A program made the translations under genes and the position numbers. DNA of 64,000 nucleotides. Source: Begonia masoniana (taxonomy: Eukaryota; Streptophyta; Magnoliopsida; Cucurbitales; Begoniaceae). The notes under the pieces were generated by a model, which had not been told where the DNA came from, ran no database searches, and worked only from the letters and a program-made list of their open reading frames with translations. The stretch is taken from the NCBI GenBank assembly GCA_022432975.1, contig CM039505.1, positions 24,187,825 through 24,251,824 of the forward strand, given 5' to 3'. Below, piece after piece: positions 1 to 12,549 of this stretch; within the stretch, counting starts at the first letter, position 1, and the number at the start of each line of letters is the position of its first letter.

Positions 1-48
1 AAGGACTGGAGCTTTGGGATTTTACGTCTGGCGAAATGCTGAAGACGA

Positions 49-107
49 AGAATGATTGGGAGGGAAACATTTCTGCAGAAGCTCCGTTCGTTCCTCCCAA
101 TCATTCT
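49..107. repeat. Short inverted repeat (15-bp arms)
   Basis: Positions 49-63 (AGAATGATTGGGAGG) and 93-107 are perfect reverse complements, separated by a 29-base spacer that contains the palindrome TCTGCAGA. No gene adjoins it. It could be the end of a small foldback element, but no target-site duplication is visible because the window starts 48 bases upstream. Confidence 0.6.
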
Positions 108-229
108 CTATGCAAGAGAAAAGTCACAGAGACAGCAGCACGAGATGAGGGGTGAGTGAGGGAGAGAGGAAAGGGATTTGCTGAATGCTGAAATCTTAAG
201 CACGGGAGTCAGGTTCAGCAAAATCTGCA

Positions 230-1790
230 GCAACCCTAATTTTATTTCAAACCTTCGGTCTGGTCCCGATTTTTCGGGATTTCAAGCTATGGACCGAGAA
301 CCGGACTGAAACTGGTGGGATTTTGCCCTTTGGACCAAGGACCAGACCGTGGTCCAACGATTTGGGACCAAAACCGGACCGAAACTATCATTCTCGGGAC
401 ACGGTCCGATCCGGTCCTGTCCACCTCTATATATACGTAGGGATGATCATGGTCTAGTTCAGTCTGATTTTAAGAGAGATTTGGACCGGACCAATATATT
501 TCGGTTTTCAATTTTTAGAATCAATACCTATAAATGTTTCCAATGGACCGGACCAGAAATTTGGTTCCGGTTCTGGTTTTTCCTAATATGAAATAATTTT
601 TAAAAAAATCCAAATTCAAAATAAATAAATAAATAAACAATTTTTTAATAAAATAAATCCAAAAATCTTCTTCTTATGCCTTCTCCAAAAATCTCTTTTA
701 TAACAATAAAGCAGTAGCTCAGAGCAAGAACTAAACCTGACTAAATAAGAGGGTCTTACAAAAAACTGAAACTAGATGGGAGAATGAGCTGAACTTAAAA
801 AAATAAGAATGAAATGAAAAAAAATATTGAACAACCAGATCAGATGATCGTCTGATAAGTATATCACTTATTTTACAACAAGAAGCGACCGCTCAGATCA
901 AGAATGATATCACAGACAAGAAAAGGAAACCTTAAAAATAACAAACGGGGCAAAGAGCTAAATCTTATAAGATCAACAACAAATCCAAATATTAAGGTAG
1001 ATGATGAAATGGTAAATAATACAATAACCAGAACCCAGATGCCAGATGAAACACAGAAAAAACAGTGAAAAACAGAGAACAACTAATTCTCCAAATCGTA
1101 ATAATCAAATAGCGCAGAAAATTGGGCAAAGAACAGAAATTAAGGAGACAAAAACCTAAATGTTAAAAATCCAAGACTGAAATTCGCAGATTAGTGAACA
1201 TCCACTTCCTAGACACGTCCATTGTATTACGGAAAGGAAATAACAGATTCGACCGTGTTGTTGAAACAATAACGAAAGTGATTTAACCCCTAGGTCTAAT
1301 AAAAATACAGAAACCGAAAGAGGCAAAAAGCAAAGAACTTACCTTCATCGGTTCGCCCTTCACAGGCTGACAAAGGAAAAGCGAAGAGAGAGTGCGACGG
1401 TAGTGTCTAGAATAATCGAGAGCCGAGAGGAGTATGTACTCGGTCGACTGTCGAGGGTCCAAGGCGCTCCAGGCTTCCAACGGCGACTGGCGACTGGCGA
1501 CTGGCGACTGGCGACTGGCGACTGCGAGAGAGAACTGAGAAGTGAGAAGAGCAAGATATGAAGAGTGTCGATAGATGGAATAGAGTTTGTAAATTAGGGT
1601 TATAATGGGTCGGTTCGGTTTTAGTGGTTTTGTGTTATTAAACCCGAAAATCGAACCGAGAACTGCGGTTCTAATAAAGAAAAATCGAATTTCATTAATT
1701 TTTGTGCAAAACCGATCAGAACCGGACCAAATATGTCGGTTTTGATTCGATTCTTCGATCTGGACCGATTTTACTCACTCCTAAGAAGGT
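230..1790. other. Non-coding stretch upstream of helicase relic, ACCGG-rich
   Basis: No convincing gene. Two blocks (about 250-560 and 1600-1770) are rich in ACCGGACC and CGGTTCGG words, as in subterminal regions of some plant hAT-like elements. CCTGTCCACCTCTA at about 422-435 and CACTCCTA near 1774-1781 resemble hAT-type ends, but I found no matching second ends or 8-bp duplications. The short ORFs here have no recognisable domain. Confidence 0.35.
1484..1525. repeat. 7-bp tandem repeat (CGACTGG)n
   Basis: Six copies of CGACTGG stand head to tail, the last incomplete. It is a minisatellite 0.3 kb upstream of the helicase relic. The minus-strand reading gives SPVASRQ-type repeats that are an artefact of the array. 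Confidence 0.9.
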
Positions 1791-1866
1791 GGGAGAGATA
1801 GAGCAATGGCCCACCCACCCATGAAAACGTTGGGCCTGTCCCATGCGTCTCTCTCTCCCTCTGCTT

Positions 1867-3623
<1,757 letters not shown>

Positions 3624-3907
3624 TAGTGCTTGAGACAGTGTCCATCACTTCCATCATTCGATCAAGTACTACATCCTTTACGTTTTCATTCCCCTTTCCA
3701 TTTTCTCCACGATGGCCATAGTCTACATCAGAGGACTTAATTTAAGCATCTATCTTTTGGAAATGTATTGAAAATTATCTAACATACTTATCTAATATAC
3801 TGTTAATACCAAACTTACCTTGCTGATCGACAAGTCTGACAGGTGCACATGAGCATTACAGATTAGTTTACAAAATCGTTTAAAATCCTTGTTCTTGCTA
3901 CCAAAAC

Positions 3908-4065
3908 TGTAACGCCCCGATTTAAATCCCCCATGTGATTTCTCCAATTTGAAACCCTAATTGGAAACCATAAATTTTTTTCCAAATGCATTTTATTAAA
4001 TTAATTCTAGAGTTTTAAAAACCCGTAATTCCATAATATTTTGAAATTCTCTTTAACTAATTATT
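3908..4065 (+). mobile_element. 5' end of a gypsy-type LTR, cut by the scaffold gap
   Basis: The sequence starts TGTAACGCCCCGATTTAAAT, the same type of start (TGTAACRYCC) as the other long LTRs in this window, and runs AT-rich into the gap. Only about 158 bp can be seen. The preceding 3610-3907 holds no recognisable feature. Confidence 0.55.
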
Positions 4066-4165
4066 NNNNNNNNNNNNNNNNNNNNNNNNNNNNNNNNNNN
4101 NNNNNNNNNNNNNNNNNNNNNNNNNNNNNNNNNNNNNNNNNNNNNNNNNNNNNNNNNNNNNNNNN
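4066..4165. other. Assembly gap (100 N)
   Basis: Exactly 100 unknown bases, a conventional scaffold gap of unknown true size. The ORFs spanning it are meaningless. Confidence 0.99.
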
Positions 4166-5162
4166 GTTTTCAAAGAAAGTAAGTGAATTTCGGAGAAGAT
4201 GGAGCTTAGCTTCCATTTGGGTGATGTAAGTTGCAGTGCTGTGAAACACTTTCGAGTTGTCTTTTCATGGCGCCCGGGATGATTCTCTTGTAGCTGTCGG
4301 AGCTTTCCTCTGTAAACGGTGTTTTGTTGTCACTTCTCGCTTTTGCTCATTTTTTTTTTTTTTTTTAATAGTTTTCGTGTTGTGCGTTTAGTGTTCTGTT
4401 AATGCCGTTTGCATAGTTTTAAATCCGAGTTCAGTTATAATGCTTCTGATTGCTGCAGCCTTAGTACATTAATTTGCTGAGAATATTTACCTTTTCATTT
4501 GAATTACATTGGTAAAATAAAACGTTGCTAAAAGGAGTAAAAGCTAGTGAAAGTACACAACCTAACTTGACCACTACTTTTAGGTGTTGCTTTATGTCGC
4601 TTTCCTTATATGCTTTGGTTGAAATTTGAAATAAAACATTCTGTTGATAAGCTAATTAGTTGCATCTTCATGTTTAGATTATATATAACAAGTTCACTAA
4701 GATGTTAAAGAGCATGCACGAATCGGTTGTTATCATTTAGTGGATTTAAAACTTGTTTGATATTGAATTTGACCTTTCCCCCTTAAATCAACCATAACTT
4801 TAGATACAAATGTCATTTTTTTATGAGCGACCTGAAAAATCGAAGCTATCAAAAAGATCTACAATTATGTTATAGGCATAGCCTGTGACAATCATGTTTT
4901 GATCCCAAAAAATGTCGTCTAAGCCCTCTAAAATGCATTTAAGATTTCTAAGTTTGAATTATACTAGTTAGGTTCCCTACTTATCCTTTCCTAACACTTA
5001 AGGATCAACTACAACCTAGCTCAATTGTCTTCCTCAAACCTTAGAAATCACATGAATGAAGACTAGGAGTGGAATTAACCGAGAGCTAAACGAAGATATG
5101 AATCAAGAACCGAACTCCTTCCCTAACCCGACGCTCACTCCCCTCAAGACGAAGAGTCTAGC
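4166..5162. other. Unassigned stretch before the gypsy gag
   Basis: AT-rich and without recognisable coding sequence. It should include the leader, and perhaps 5' LTR remains, of the gypsy element whose gag starts at 5163. I could find neither a primer binding site nor a sequence matching the 3' LTR start, so the 5' LTR is probably lost or very diverged. Confidence 0.4.
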
Positions 5163-6257
5163 ATGCAAGGACAATTGGATGGCCTTAGCGGAGAAGTTAA
5201 CCTTATAGGCCAACAACTAAAAGACATAACCCTTAACATGAAACACATAATGGAAATCCTTACTACGAGAAGTCCAAATGAAGCGTCCCGGGAAACCCCA
5301 CCCCAACCCTCACCCTCACCTACATTTAGACCTGGAAATCCTAGGAGCCGATTTCAAGAACCAAATCCCACCTCGGACGAAGAAAGACCTGAATATCCTA
5401 GGAGAAGAAACCCGCTTTACGAGGAGGACGAAGAATGGACCTTAGATGGGGAAGAGACTTTTCAACCAAGTAGACGAAAGGACTACGAGGACCTTAGAAA
5501 TGTAAAGTTACATATATCCCCATTTGATGGCATATGCGATGAAGATACCTTCCTAGAATGGATGGATAAGGTAGAAAAGGTCTTTGACTATTATGAGTAC
5601 TCTGATAAAGTAAAGATCCAATTAGTATCCATTGAGCTATCGGGATATGCAGCCCTCTGGTGGTCCAATATCAAGCTCCAAAGACGACGGATAGGAGATA
5701 CTTCCATCACTACATGGAGAACAATGAAGTCACTCATGACTAAGAGGTTCATACCCACCCATTACCGTCAAGATTTATTCCTTCAAATTCAAAACCTACG
5801 ACAAGGAACTCGATCCGTTGAGGCTTACCTAGCCGAATTTGAAACCCTAAGGATATGAGTAGATATGGAAGAACCTGAGGAGCATGTTATTGCTAGATTC
5901 ATTCGAGGATTGAATAGAGACATAGGAGATCCAGTTGAAATACACCCGGTAGAGTCCTTAGACGCAATAGTTCATATGGCAATGACAATTGAGCGACAGC
6001 TCAATAGAAAGAGAAAATCCACCTATCCTCCTAAGTTTACCCCCAACATTCTTCCCAAAGTCACCTCTAAGCCACCCGAGCCAATCAAGCCCTTCGACAA
6101 GGCTGAAGGAAAGAAGCCTTTTAACCATAGTTGGCCACTTAAGGAATCCAGTAGCAAAATCTTAGTCGATAAAACCAACCCACCTAGAGAAAGAGAAATC
6201 AAGTGCTATAAATGTCATGGGCTAGGTCATTACATGGCTCAATGTCCGAATCGATGA
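5163..6257 (+). pseudogene. Ty3/gypsy gag (decayed), element 1
   Basis: Gag forms the capsid and nucleocapsid of the retrotransposon particle. The frame opens MQGQLDGLSGEV. It carries a retrotransposon-gag core around 5540-5850 (FLEWMDKVEKVFDYYEYSD, then ALWWSNIK, then VEAYLAEFETL) and a CCHC zinc knuckle at the end (CYKCHGLGHYMAQC). An in-frame TGA at 5856-5858 splits it, at a site where CGA would fit, and a second TGA at 6255 ends the knuckle frame. The spacing of core and knuckle suits the CRM/Reina side of plant chromoviruses, but that lineage placement is tentative. Confidence 0.85.
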
Positions 6258-6479
6258 GTGATGATTATCAAGGAAGATACGGGAGAAGTTGAGAGCGAGG
6301 ATGACCACGAGGTAAAGGTAGAGGACGAACATATCAAGAAGAGTGACACTGAGGACGAAGTCGTGCGCGCTCCCGAGGGACCCTTGTTGATGGTTAGGAG
6401 ATGAGTCATTGTGACTAAAAGTTCAGGAGAGGATTGCCAACGTTAGAATATCTTCATAGTAGATGTCTTATCAAGGATA

Positions 6480-9400
6480 AGTAATGCTCTTTAATTATAG
6501 ATGGAGGAAGTTGTGCCAACATGGCATCTGACGAATTAGTCTAGAAGGTAGGATTAGATACGACTACACATCCCCACTCTTATAAGTTACGATGGTTAGA
6601 TAACAGAGATGATGTCAAGGTCTCTCAACAAGTGAGAGTAGATTTTGCTATGGGAAAATATCAAGATTCAGTTTGATGCGATGTCTTACCCATGAGTGAC
6701 AGCCACTTACTTCTTAGACGACCCTGGAAATTTGATCGTAGTGCACACCACGATGGACGTTCCAATTACTATTCCCTTAAGTTTGGTGGTAAGACAATTA
6801 AGTTAGCACCCCTGACCCTAGAGGAAATATCAAAAGACGATGCCGCTAGAAAAGAAGCAAAGAATAAAGCTAATCTTTATATGACTAGATCAGAGATAGA
6901 GGCATCGGTGCTTCGAGGAGATCCTATGATACTAATATTATTTCACGATAGAGTTATGGAGCTAGGAGTAATCCCTGACCCCATGAAGAAGTTACTCAAT
7001 CAATTCCAAGACGTGTTTCCTGAGGAATTGTCCCAAGGATTACCCCCTCTGCGTGGTATAGAACATCAAATTGACCTCATCCCCGGGGCCTCACTACCTA
7101 ATAGACCGGCCTATAGAATGAACCACGAGGAGACCAAGAAACTCCAAGATCAAGTTCAAGAATTATTGGATAAAGGATACATACGAGTGTCCATGAACCC
7201 CTATGCAGTTCCCTCACTTCTGGTACCTAAGAAAGACGACACAATGAGGATGTGCGTTGATAGCCGAGCCGTGAATCAAATTACCATAAAATATAGATAC
7301 TCTATTCCTAGGCTCGAGGATATGTTGGATGAGCTCAGTGGAGCCTCCGTATTTTCTAAGGTGGATCTTAAGGGCGGATACCACCAGATAAGAATGAAAG
7401 AAGGTGACGAGTGGAAGACGGCCTTCAAGACTAAGTATGGGCTTTTTGAGTGGATGGTGATGCCCTTCGAGTTATCTAATGCTCCCAGCACTTTCATGAG
7501 ACTCATGCACTACGTGCTAAAAGATTTCCAAGGAATTTGTTGTTGTCTATTTTGACGATATTTTGGTGTATAGCCTAGACCTTCCACAACACCTCAACCA
7601 TCTTAGTATACTTTTCCAAGCCCTCCGAAAAACTCAATTATTTAGAAATTTAAGCAAATTCTCATTCGGGCAAGACAAAGGTTTATTTCTTAGGGTTTGT
7701 CGTTTCTAAGGATGGCATGGAAGCTGATATTGACGAGATCAAGGCCATTAAGGATTGGCCTACCCCCAACTCTATAACCAAAGTACGTAGCTTCCATGGT
7801 CTGACCTCTTTTTATAAGAGGTTCATAAAAGATTTTAGCTCAATAGTTTCACCTCTCACTGATTGCACTAAGAAGGGAAAAGAGTTTACTTGAACCCCGG
7901 CTTGCCAAAAGAGCTTTGAGCTAATCAAGAACAAGCTATGCCACTTGCCAGTGTTAGCACTCCCTGATTTTAACAAAGTATTTGAAATTAAGAGTGACGC
8001 TTCCAGAGTTGGCATTGGAGCCATACTTATGCAAGAGGGGAAACCCATTGCATACTTTAGTGAGAAACTGAAAGGAGCCGTGCTCAATTATTCCACGTAC
8101 GGTAAAGAATTTTATGCTGTTATTAGAGCATTAGAACACTGGCAGCATTACCTCTTCTCACGAGAATTTGTTATCCATACTGACCATCAAACTTTACGAT
8201 ATATCAAGGGTCAGCACAAGTTAAATAAGAGGCATGTTAAGTGAGTGGAATTCTTGGAGAGGTTTCCGTACATTCTGAAGTATGTGAAAGGGGAAAACAA
8301 TGTAGTCGCTGACGCACTTTCGAGGAAACGCATTCTTCTTACCGAGTTAGGGACTCGATTCTTTGGATTTGAATGGATCAAGCATAATTACGAATCTGAC
8401 CCTGACTTCGGATCTTATTACACCAAGTGCAAGGAAAAGGCTGAAAGAGAATATCGACTTACGGATGACTATTTATTAAGGGCGGGAAAATTATGTATTC
8501 CGCAAGGAAGCTTAAGGCGATGTCTTGTAAAAGAAGCCCATTGTGGAGGATTAGAGAGTCATTTCGAGGAGCAGAAGACCCTCGATATGCTTAAGGAACA
8601 GTTCTATTGGCCACAGATGAAAAGAGACGTGCACCGCTTGGTGGAGACATGCGTCGTGTGCAAGAAAGCCAAGAGTAAGGTTCTACCACAAGGCTTATAT
8701 ATGCCCTTACCCGTTCCCTCGCACCCTTGGACTGAAGTTAGTATGGACTTTATTTTGGGATTACCACGAACTGCTCGTAATAAGGATTCGATCATGGTGG
8801 TTGTGGATCGTTTCTCTAAGATGGCACATTTCATTCCTTGTGCAAAAACGGATGATGCCTTCTCCATAGTTGACCTGTTTTTTTCAAAGAAATCGTTCGC
8901 CTACATGGCATACCGCATTCTATAGTGTCAGACCGGGACACTAAATTTTTAAGCGCCTTCTGGACCACTTTGTGGAAGAAGTTGGAGACAAAACTGTGTT
9001 TTAGCACATCTTTTCACCCCCAAACTGATGGGCAAACGGAAGTTGTTAACAGAACCTTAGGCTCCCTCTAATGCAGTATTGTAGGTAAGAAACTATTCAG
9101 TTGGGATGTAGTCCTTCCCAGATTGGAATTTGCTTACAATCGCACCCTTCATTCCACTACTGAGCAATCGCCCTTTGAGGTTGCCTATGGGTTTAATCCT
9201 TGTACACTGTTGGACCTTGTTCCTTTGCCATTTACTAAACTGGCCAAGCCATCAAGAGCGAGCAAGGCTGAACAGATTAAGAAATTACATGAGAGTGTGC
9301 GTCAAGCCATCGAGAAGAGAAATGCGAGCGTGGCCAAACGAGTAAACAAAGGTTGAAAAGAAGTTATCTTCAATGAAAGAGATTTGGTTTGGTTGCACCT

Positions 9401-9821
9401 ACTAAAAGATAGATTCCCCGACAAAAGGAAATCTAAGATTCTTCCTCGTGTGGATGGACCCTTCAAGGTGTTGCAGCGGATCAATAACAACGCTTATAAG
9501 ATTGAACTGCCTGGAGATTACGGAGTATCAGCAACGTTCAATGTCATGGACCTATCACCCTATATAAGCGATGAAGAAAACTCTGAGAGGCCTGAATTAA
9601 AGGATTTGAGGTCAAATCCTCAATCACCTGGGGAGGATGTTGTGCCCCGTAGGCCCATTACACGATCCCAAACCCGAGTCCACAATTTAACTAACACACT
9701 TGTCTCTTTTGCAGGTCATGGTTCGTGTGAAGACCTGGAGGACACCGTGGACGACTTGAAGTGGGAGATTAAAGCTGGGGACGTTGACCAACCAAACCAT
9801 CTCATCATATGGAAAGACTAA
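6480..9821 (+). pseudogene. Ty3/gypsy pol (protease-RT-RNase H-integrase), decayed, element 1
   Basis: Protease remains lie near 6500-6690 with several stops. Reverse transcriptase starts near 7080. RMCVDSRAVN is followed by VDLKGGYHQIRM, and the catalytic YFDDILVYS lies at about 7548-7574 in a shifted frame. RNase H spans about 7930-8330 ([18 protein letters not shown], then TDHQTLRY). Integrase has the HHCC finger around 8538-8665, then SMDFILGLPR and SDRDTKF. The C-terminus (VDGPFKVLQRI, then PITRSQTR) ends at 9821. Frame changes occur near 7535, 7678 and the T run at 8876-8884. Stops include TGA at 7891 and 8242 (TGG would fit), TAA at 9069 and TGA at 9354 (CGA would fit). The last 180 bp or so overlap the 3' LTR. 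It cannot be active. Confidence 0.9.
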
Positions 9822-10065
9822 AGAGGCATCTTAATGCTCACATGAGAATTTGTCTTCTCGAGCTTTGATATTTGTTGCTTTTTTGAAATTTCGAACTTAT
9901 TGGCAAACGTTGGCCTTCTTGTTTAAACTTTATTAGATGCATGTTAGGATTATATGCATATTAGGATTAAATAAATGTTAGGATTAGTTGGTGGCTTGGT
10001 TTGGCCCATTGAAGTTGAAGACATGACTCAAACCCACATGATGGCCCATCATCCCCCTCCAAGCC
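9638..10065 (+). mobile_element. 3' LTR of gypsy element 1, first part (split by the LARD)
   Basis: A purine-rich tract (CTGGGGAGGA, 9628-9637) is followed by TGTTGTGCCCCG, which matches the head of related LTRs at 28698 (TGACATGCC), 34395 (TGATGTGCC), 35246 and 35413. The pol frame continues inside it to 9821. The LARD enters after AAGCC (10061-10065), and the LTR resumes at 20094. The right boundary is not resolved. Confidence 0.7.
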
Positions 10066-11037
10066 TGTAACGACCCTCATACTATTCCTAATTTCCCGTA
10101 CGAAATTCTTCTTTTTCTTTTATTCTTAGTGTTTAAGTGGAAAACAAATTAATAAAACGTTTAAAATAATTACAAAGCAGTTATTTAAACGAACATGTAC
10201 ACAAACACCTATAAAATACAAACTTTACCATTTCATTAACATACACTTTACAATGCAACTTAACTTCAAACCACCGATACTCCTACATCTCCGTAATCTC
10301 GCTCAAAACGACTCGAGACATAATTAAACAAAACACATTTTCCATGAAAACGAACTGCATGGTTCCGTTTAAAAGTTTAACATTCCCTCCTGTTTCAAAG
10401 AAAATACCAAGCAGTTCCATACCATTCAAATAACTGAATTAACAAAAACGCTTTATAAACAGTTTGCCTAAACCTCTGCACATCGATCTATCAAAATACC
10501 AACCTATCAACTATCATCAAACAATCCCATAAAACTTTACAAAAACAGTTTATAAAACAGGTTCCAATGAAAACGTTTAAAACATTAAATACGAATCTAA
10601 CACCTAACTAGATCCAAGCATCCTATAATTTCTATACAAACGTGTCCCACACTCTCAAAATCTATACATACTGTCCCCACGGGTCAGGTAAGCCTCGACT
10701 GCGCAACACACCACCGCACGCCATCCTCCGTCAACTGTCGTCACTCCTCAGGTGGAGGGATCTCATCCTCACCTGGCTCTATGTCACCTACACCATACAA
10801 TACACTATGAGATGAAATCCCAGTAAACTCTACGTAAATGCAATGCATGCTGTGCGTATGAGTTCGATAAATCATGCTTTATTTTATCTTACTATGCAAT
10901 GCTCAATAGGTGTCACCGAGATCCTATCCCTCTAACCGGAGAGAGCTCATCCAGCGGGCGGACTATTCTTTCCAACTAGAAGTGGGGGGTGCACGCTTAC
11001 AACACGTACAGCCGTGCCTGAGCCCCACCTCGCGTGA

Positions 11038-11133
11038 CCAATACGCCTTTCGGCCAATACGCATTTCGGCCAATACGTCTTTCGACCAATACGCCTTTCG
11101 GCCAATACGCCTTTCGGCCAATAAGCCTTTCGG
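11038..11133. repeat. 16-bp tandem array in LTR (6 copies)
   Basis: The unit is CCAATACGCCTTTCGG with a few substitutions. The partner LTR has six copies too, at 16652-16747, with different substitutions. CCAAT cores at regular spacing could affect LTR promoter activity, but nothing here proves it. Confidence 0.9.
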
Positions 11134-12257
11134 CCAATGCTATGCTTTACGTTATTTTTAAAACTCTGTGCGGAAGTTCATTTTCATGATTTTCTTTAAA
11201 AACAAGTGATGCGTGAACAGTTCAATATCATAAAGTAAACAAACAATAATATGTACCATCAAGACTGTAAAGCGTAAACTATAAATTCCTAAAACCTAGC
11301 TACCCAGCCAAAACAACTTGAATAAACACAACATCACCAAGATTCCTCGAGACGACCTCGACATACAGTGTAGGCCAATCGGCCAGAGAAGATCACGAGA
11401 ACTTACCTGTCTTCTGTAGCTCGCTGGAGTTACTCGGTTACTTGCCCACCTACGGCTCGACCTACGACAAATATTCAAACTTCATTAAAATTAAGCCCAC
11501 ATTCACCAATTTACTTTCAAACTATTATTTATAGCCTAATCCAACTAAAACTAAACTAAACGGGCCACTAATTCGGGTTTGGTAAAACCGACCCGAAACT
11601 TCGAACGCGCGTAACTTTTGCGTCGGTTATCGGAATCGAACGATTCCAGTGGCCACGTACTCCTCTAATAACCTATTTTAACCTGCCAAAAGGAATTTTA
11701 AAACAATCGACCATAGCTAGGTCAAATGCAGCAAAACCCGAACTTCCCTAACCCGGGAAATTTCCCCATTTCGATTTTTCATCAATTTACACCAATTTCT
11801 TCACCAATCAATCCTCCTCATACCTAATTAACATAAACTAACCAAAATTTAGAGGCTATTCACAGAAAACCCGAAATCCCCAATTCGGGATTCACTGAAC
11901 TTCGCTCAAATTGAGCACCTCACGGCCAAGCGACCTTCGCCAGCCAAGGCCCAGTCATTTGACGCCGAGGCTAGCCAAAAATGGCCGGTGGTCGGAGCTC
12001 AATCGAGCTCGACACCCTCGACCTCCAAAAGAACCGAAAACAGGGCTAAAACCACTTACCAGTTCGGTTTGTGCGCGGAGACAGCCGGAAGCTCGCTCAT
12101 CGCCGCCATCTGGCCGGAAGACGCCGATGAACGGCGGTGGAAGTCGTCGGAGGGGCGTCGCACGGCTCTCCCTCTCCGTTCTCCTCTCCCTCGCGCTCGG
12201 GCTCGGGCTCAACAGCAGAATGGCCTTTGAGCCATTCTGTTGTTTTTGTTTTTATTA

Positions 12258-12258
12258 T

Positions 12259-12303
<45 letters not shown>
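12258..12303. repeat. (AAT)n microsatellite in LARD LTR
   Basis: About fifteen TAA/AAT units. The partner run is at 19817-19862 in the other LTR. Confidence 0.9.
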
Positions 12304-12306
<3 letters not shown>

Positions 12307-12536
12307 CATTAATTAATCGAATCCTCATTTACCGTTTTGCCCTCCCGTGTTTCCGACCATTTCGACTTTCGTTAAATCTCGTTCTTAATTATAACTCACG
12401 GCTTAATTTCACGAACCTAATTCAATAAACATTTTAGTTCAACCAATTTATTCACTTTTAATTACTTTACCTTTTTATTATTTTCTCTCCAATTCTTTCG
12501 ATTAATTAAATTGAGGGAAAATTCTCGGGTGCTACA

Positions 12537-12549
12537 ATCCACCCACCTT
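12537..12549 (-). promoter_or_regulatory. Polypurine tract of the LARD
   Basis: On the minus strand AAGGTGGGTGGAT directly precedes the LTR start TGTAGCACC. This is the expected plus-strand priming site. It fixes the element's orientation together with the primer binding site at 15663-15675. Confidence 0.75.

Larger units (their letters stand above)
10066..12536 (-). repeat. LARD 3' LTR (2,471 bp)
   Basis: It is complete, with TG/CA ends on the minus strand. It contains the 16-bp array at 11038-11133, an (AAT)n run at 12258-12303 and a GC-rich stretch at 11900-12230. The apparent ORFs there (for example 11911-12312, ending in poly-Asn from the AAT run) occur in both LTRs and have no known domain, so I do not call them genes. 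The 38 bp at 11713-11750 are the ones missing from the other LTR. Confidence 0.88.

Noticed and set aside
230..1790. One or two non-autonomous hAT elements with ACCGG-rich ends
   Set aside because: Single end-like motifs (TAGAGGTGGACAGG on the minus strand near 435, TAGGAGTGAG near 1781) have no matching partners and no 8-bp duplications.
4041..4249. ORFs spanning the N run (also 60864-61172)
   Set aside because: Produced by unknown bases.
12097..12309. Minus-strand ORF with a long Ile run (also 19654-19866)
   Set aside because: Translation of the same microsatellite on the other strand.
11911..12312. 133-aa ORF with poly-Asn end (also 19468-19869 and overlapping frames)
   Set aside because: It lies in both LARD LTRs. 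The Asn run is an (AAT)n microsatellite, overlapping frames are equally open because of GC-rich composition, and no domain is recognisable.
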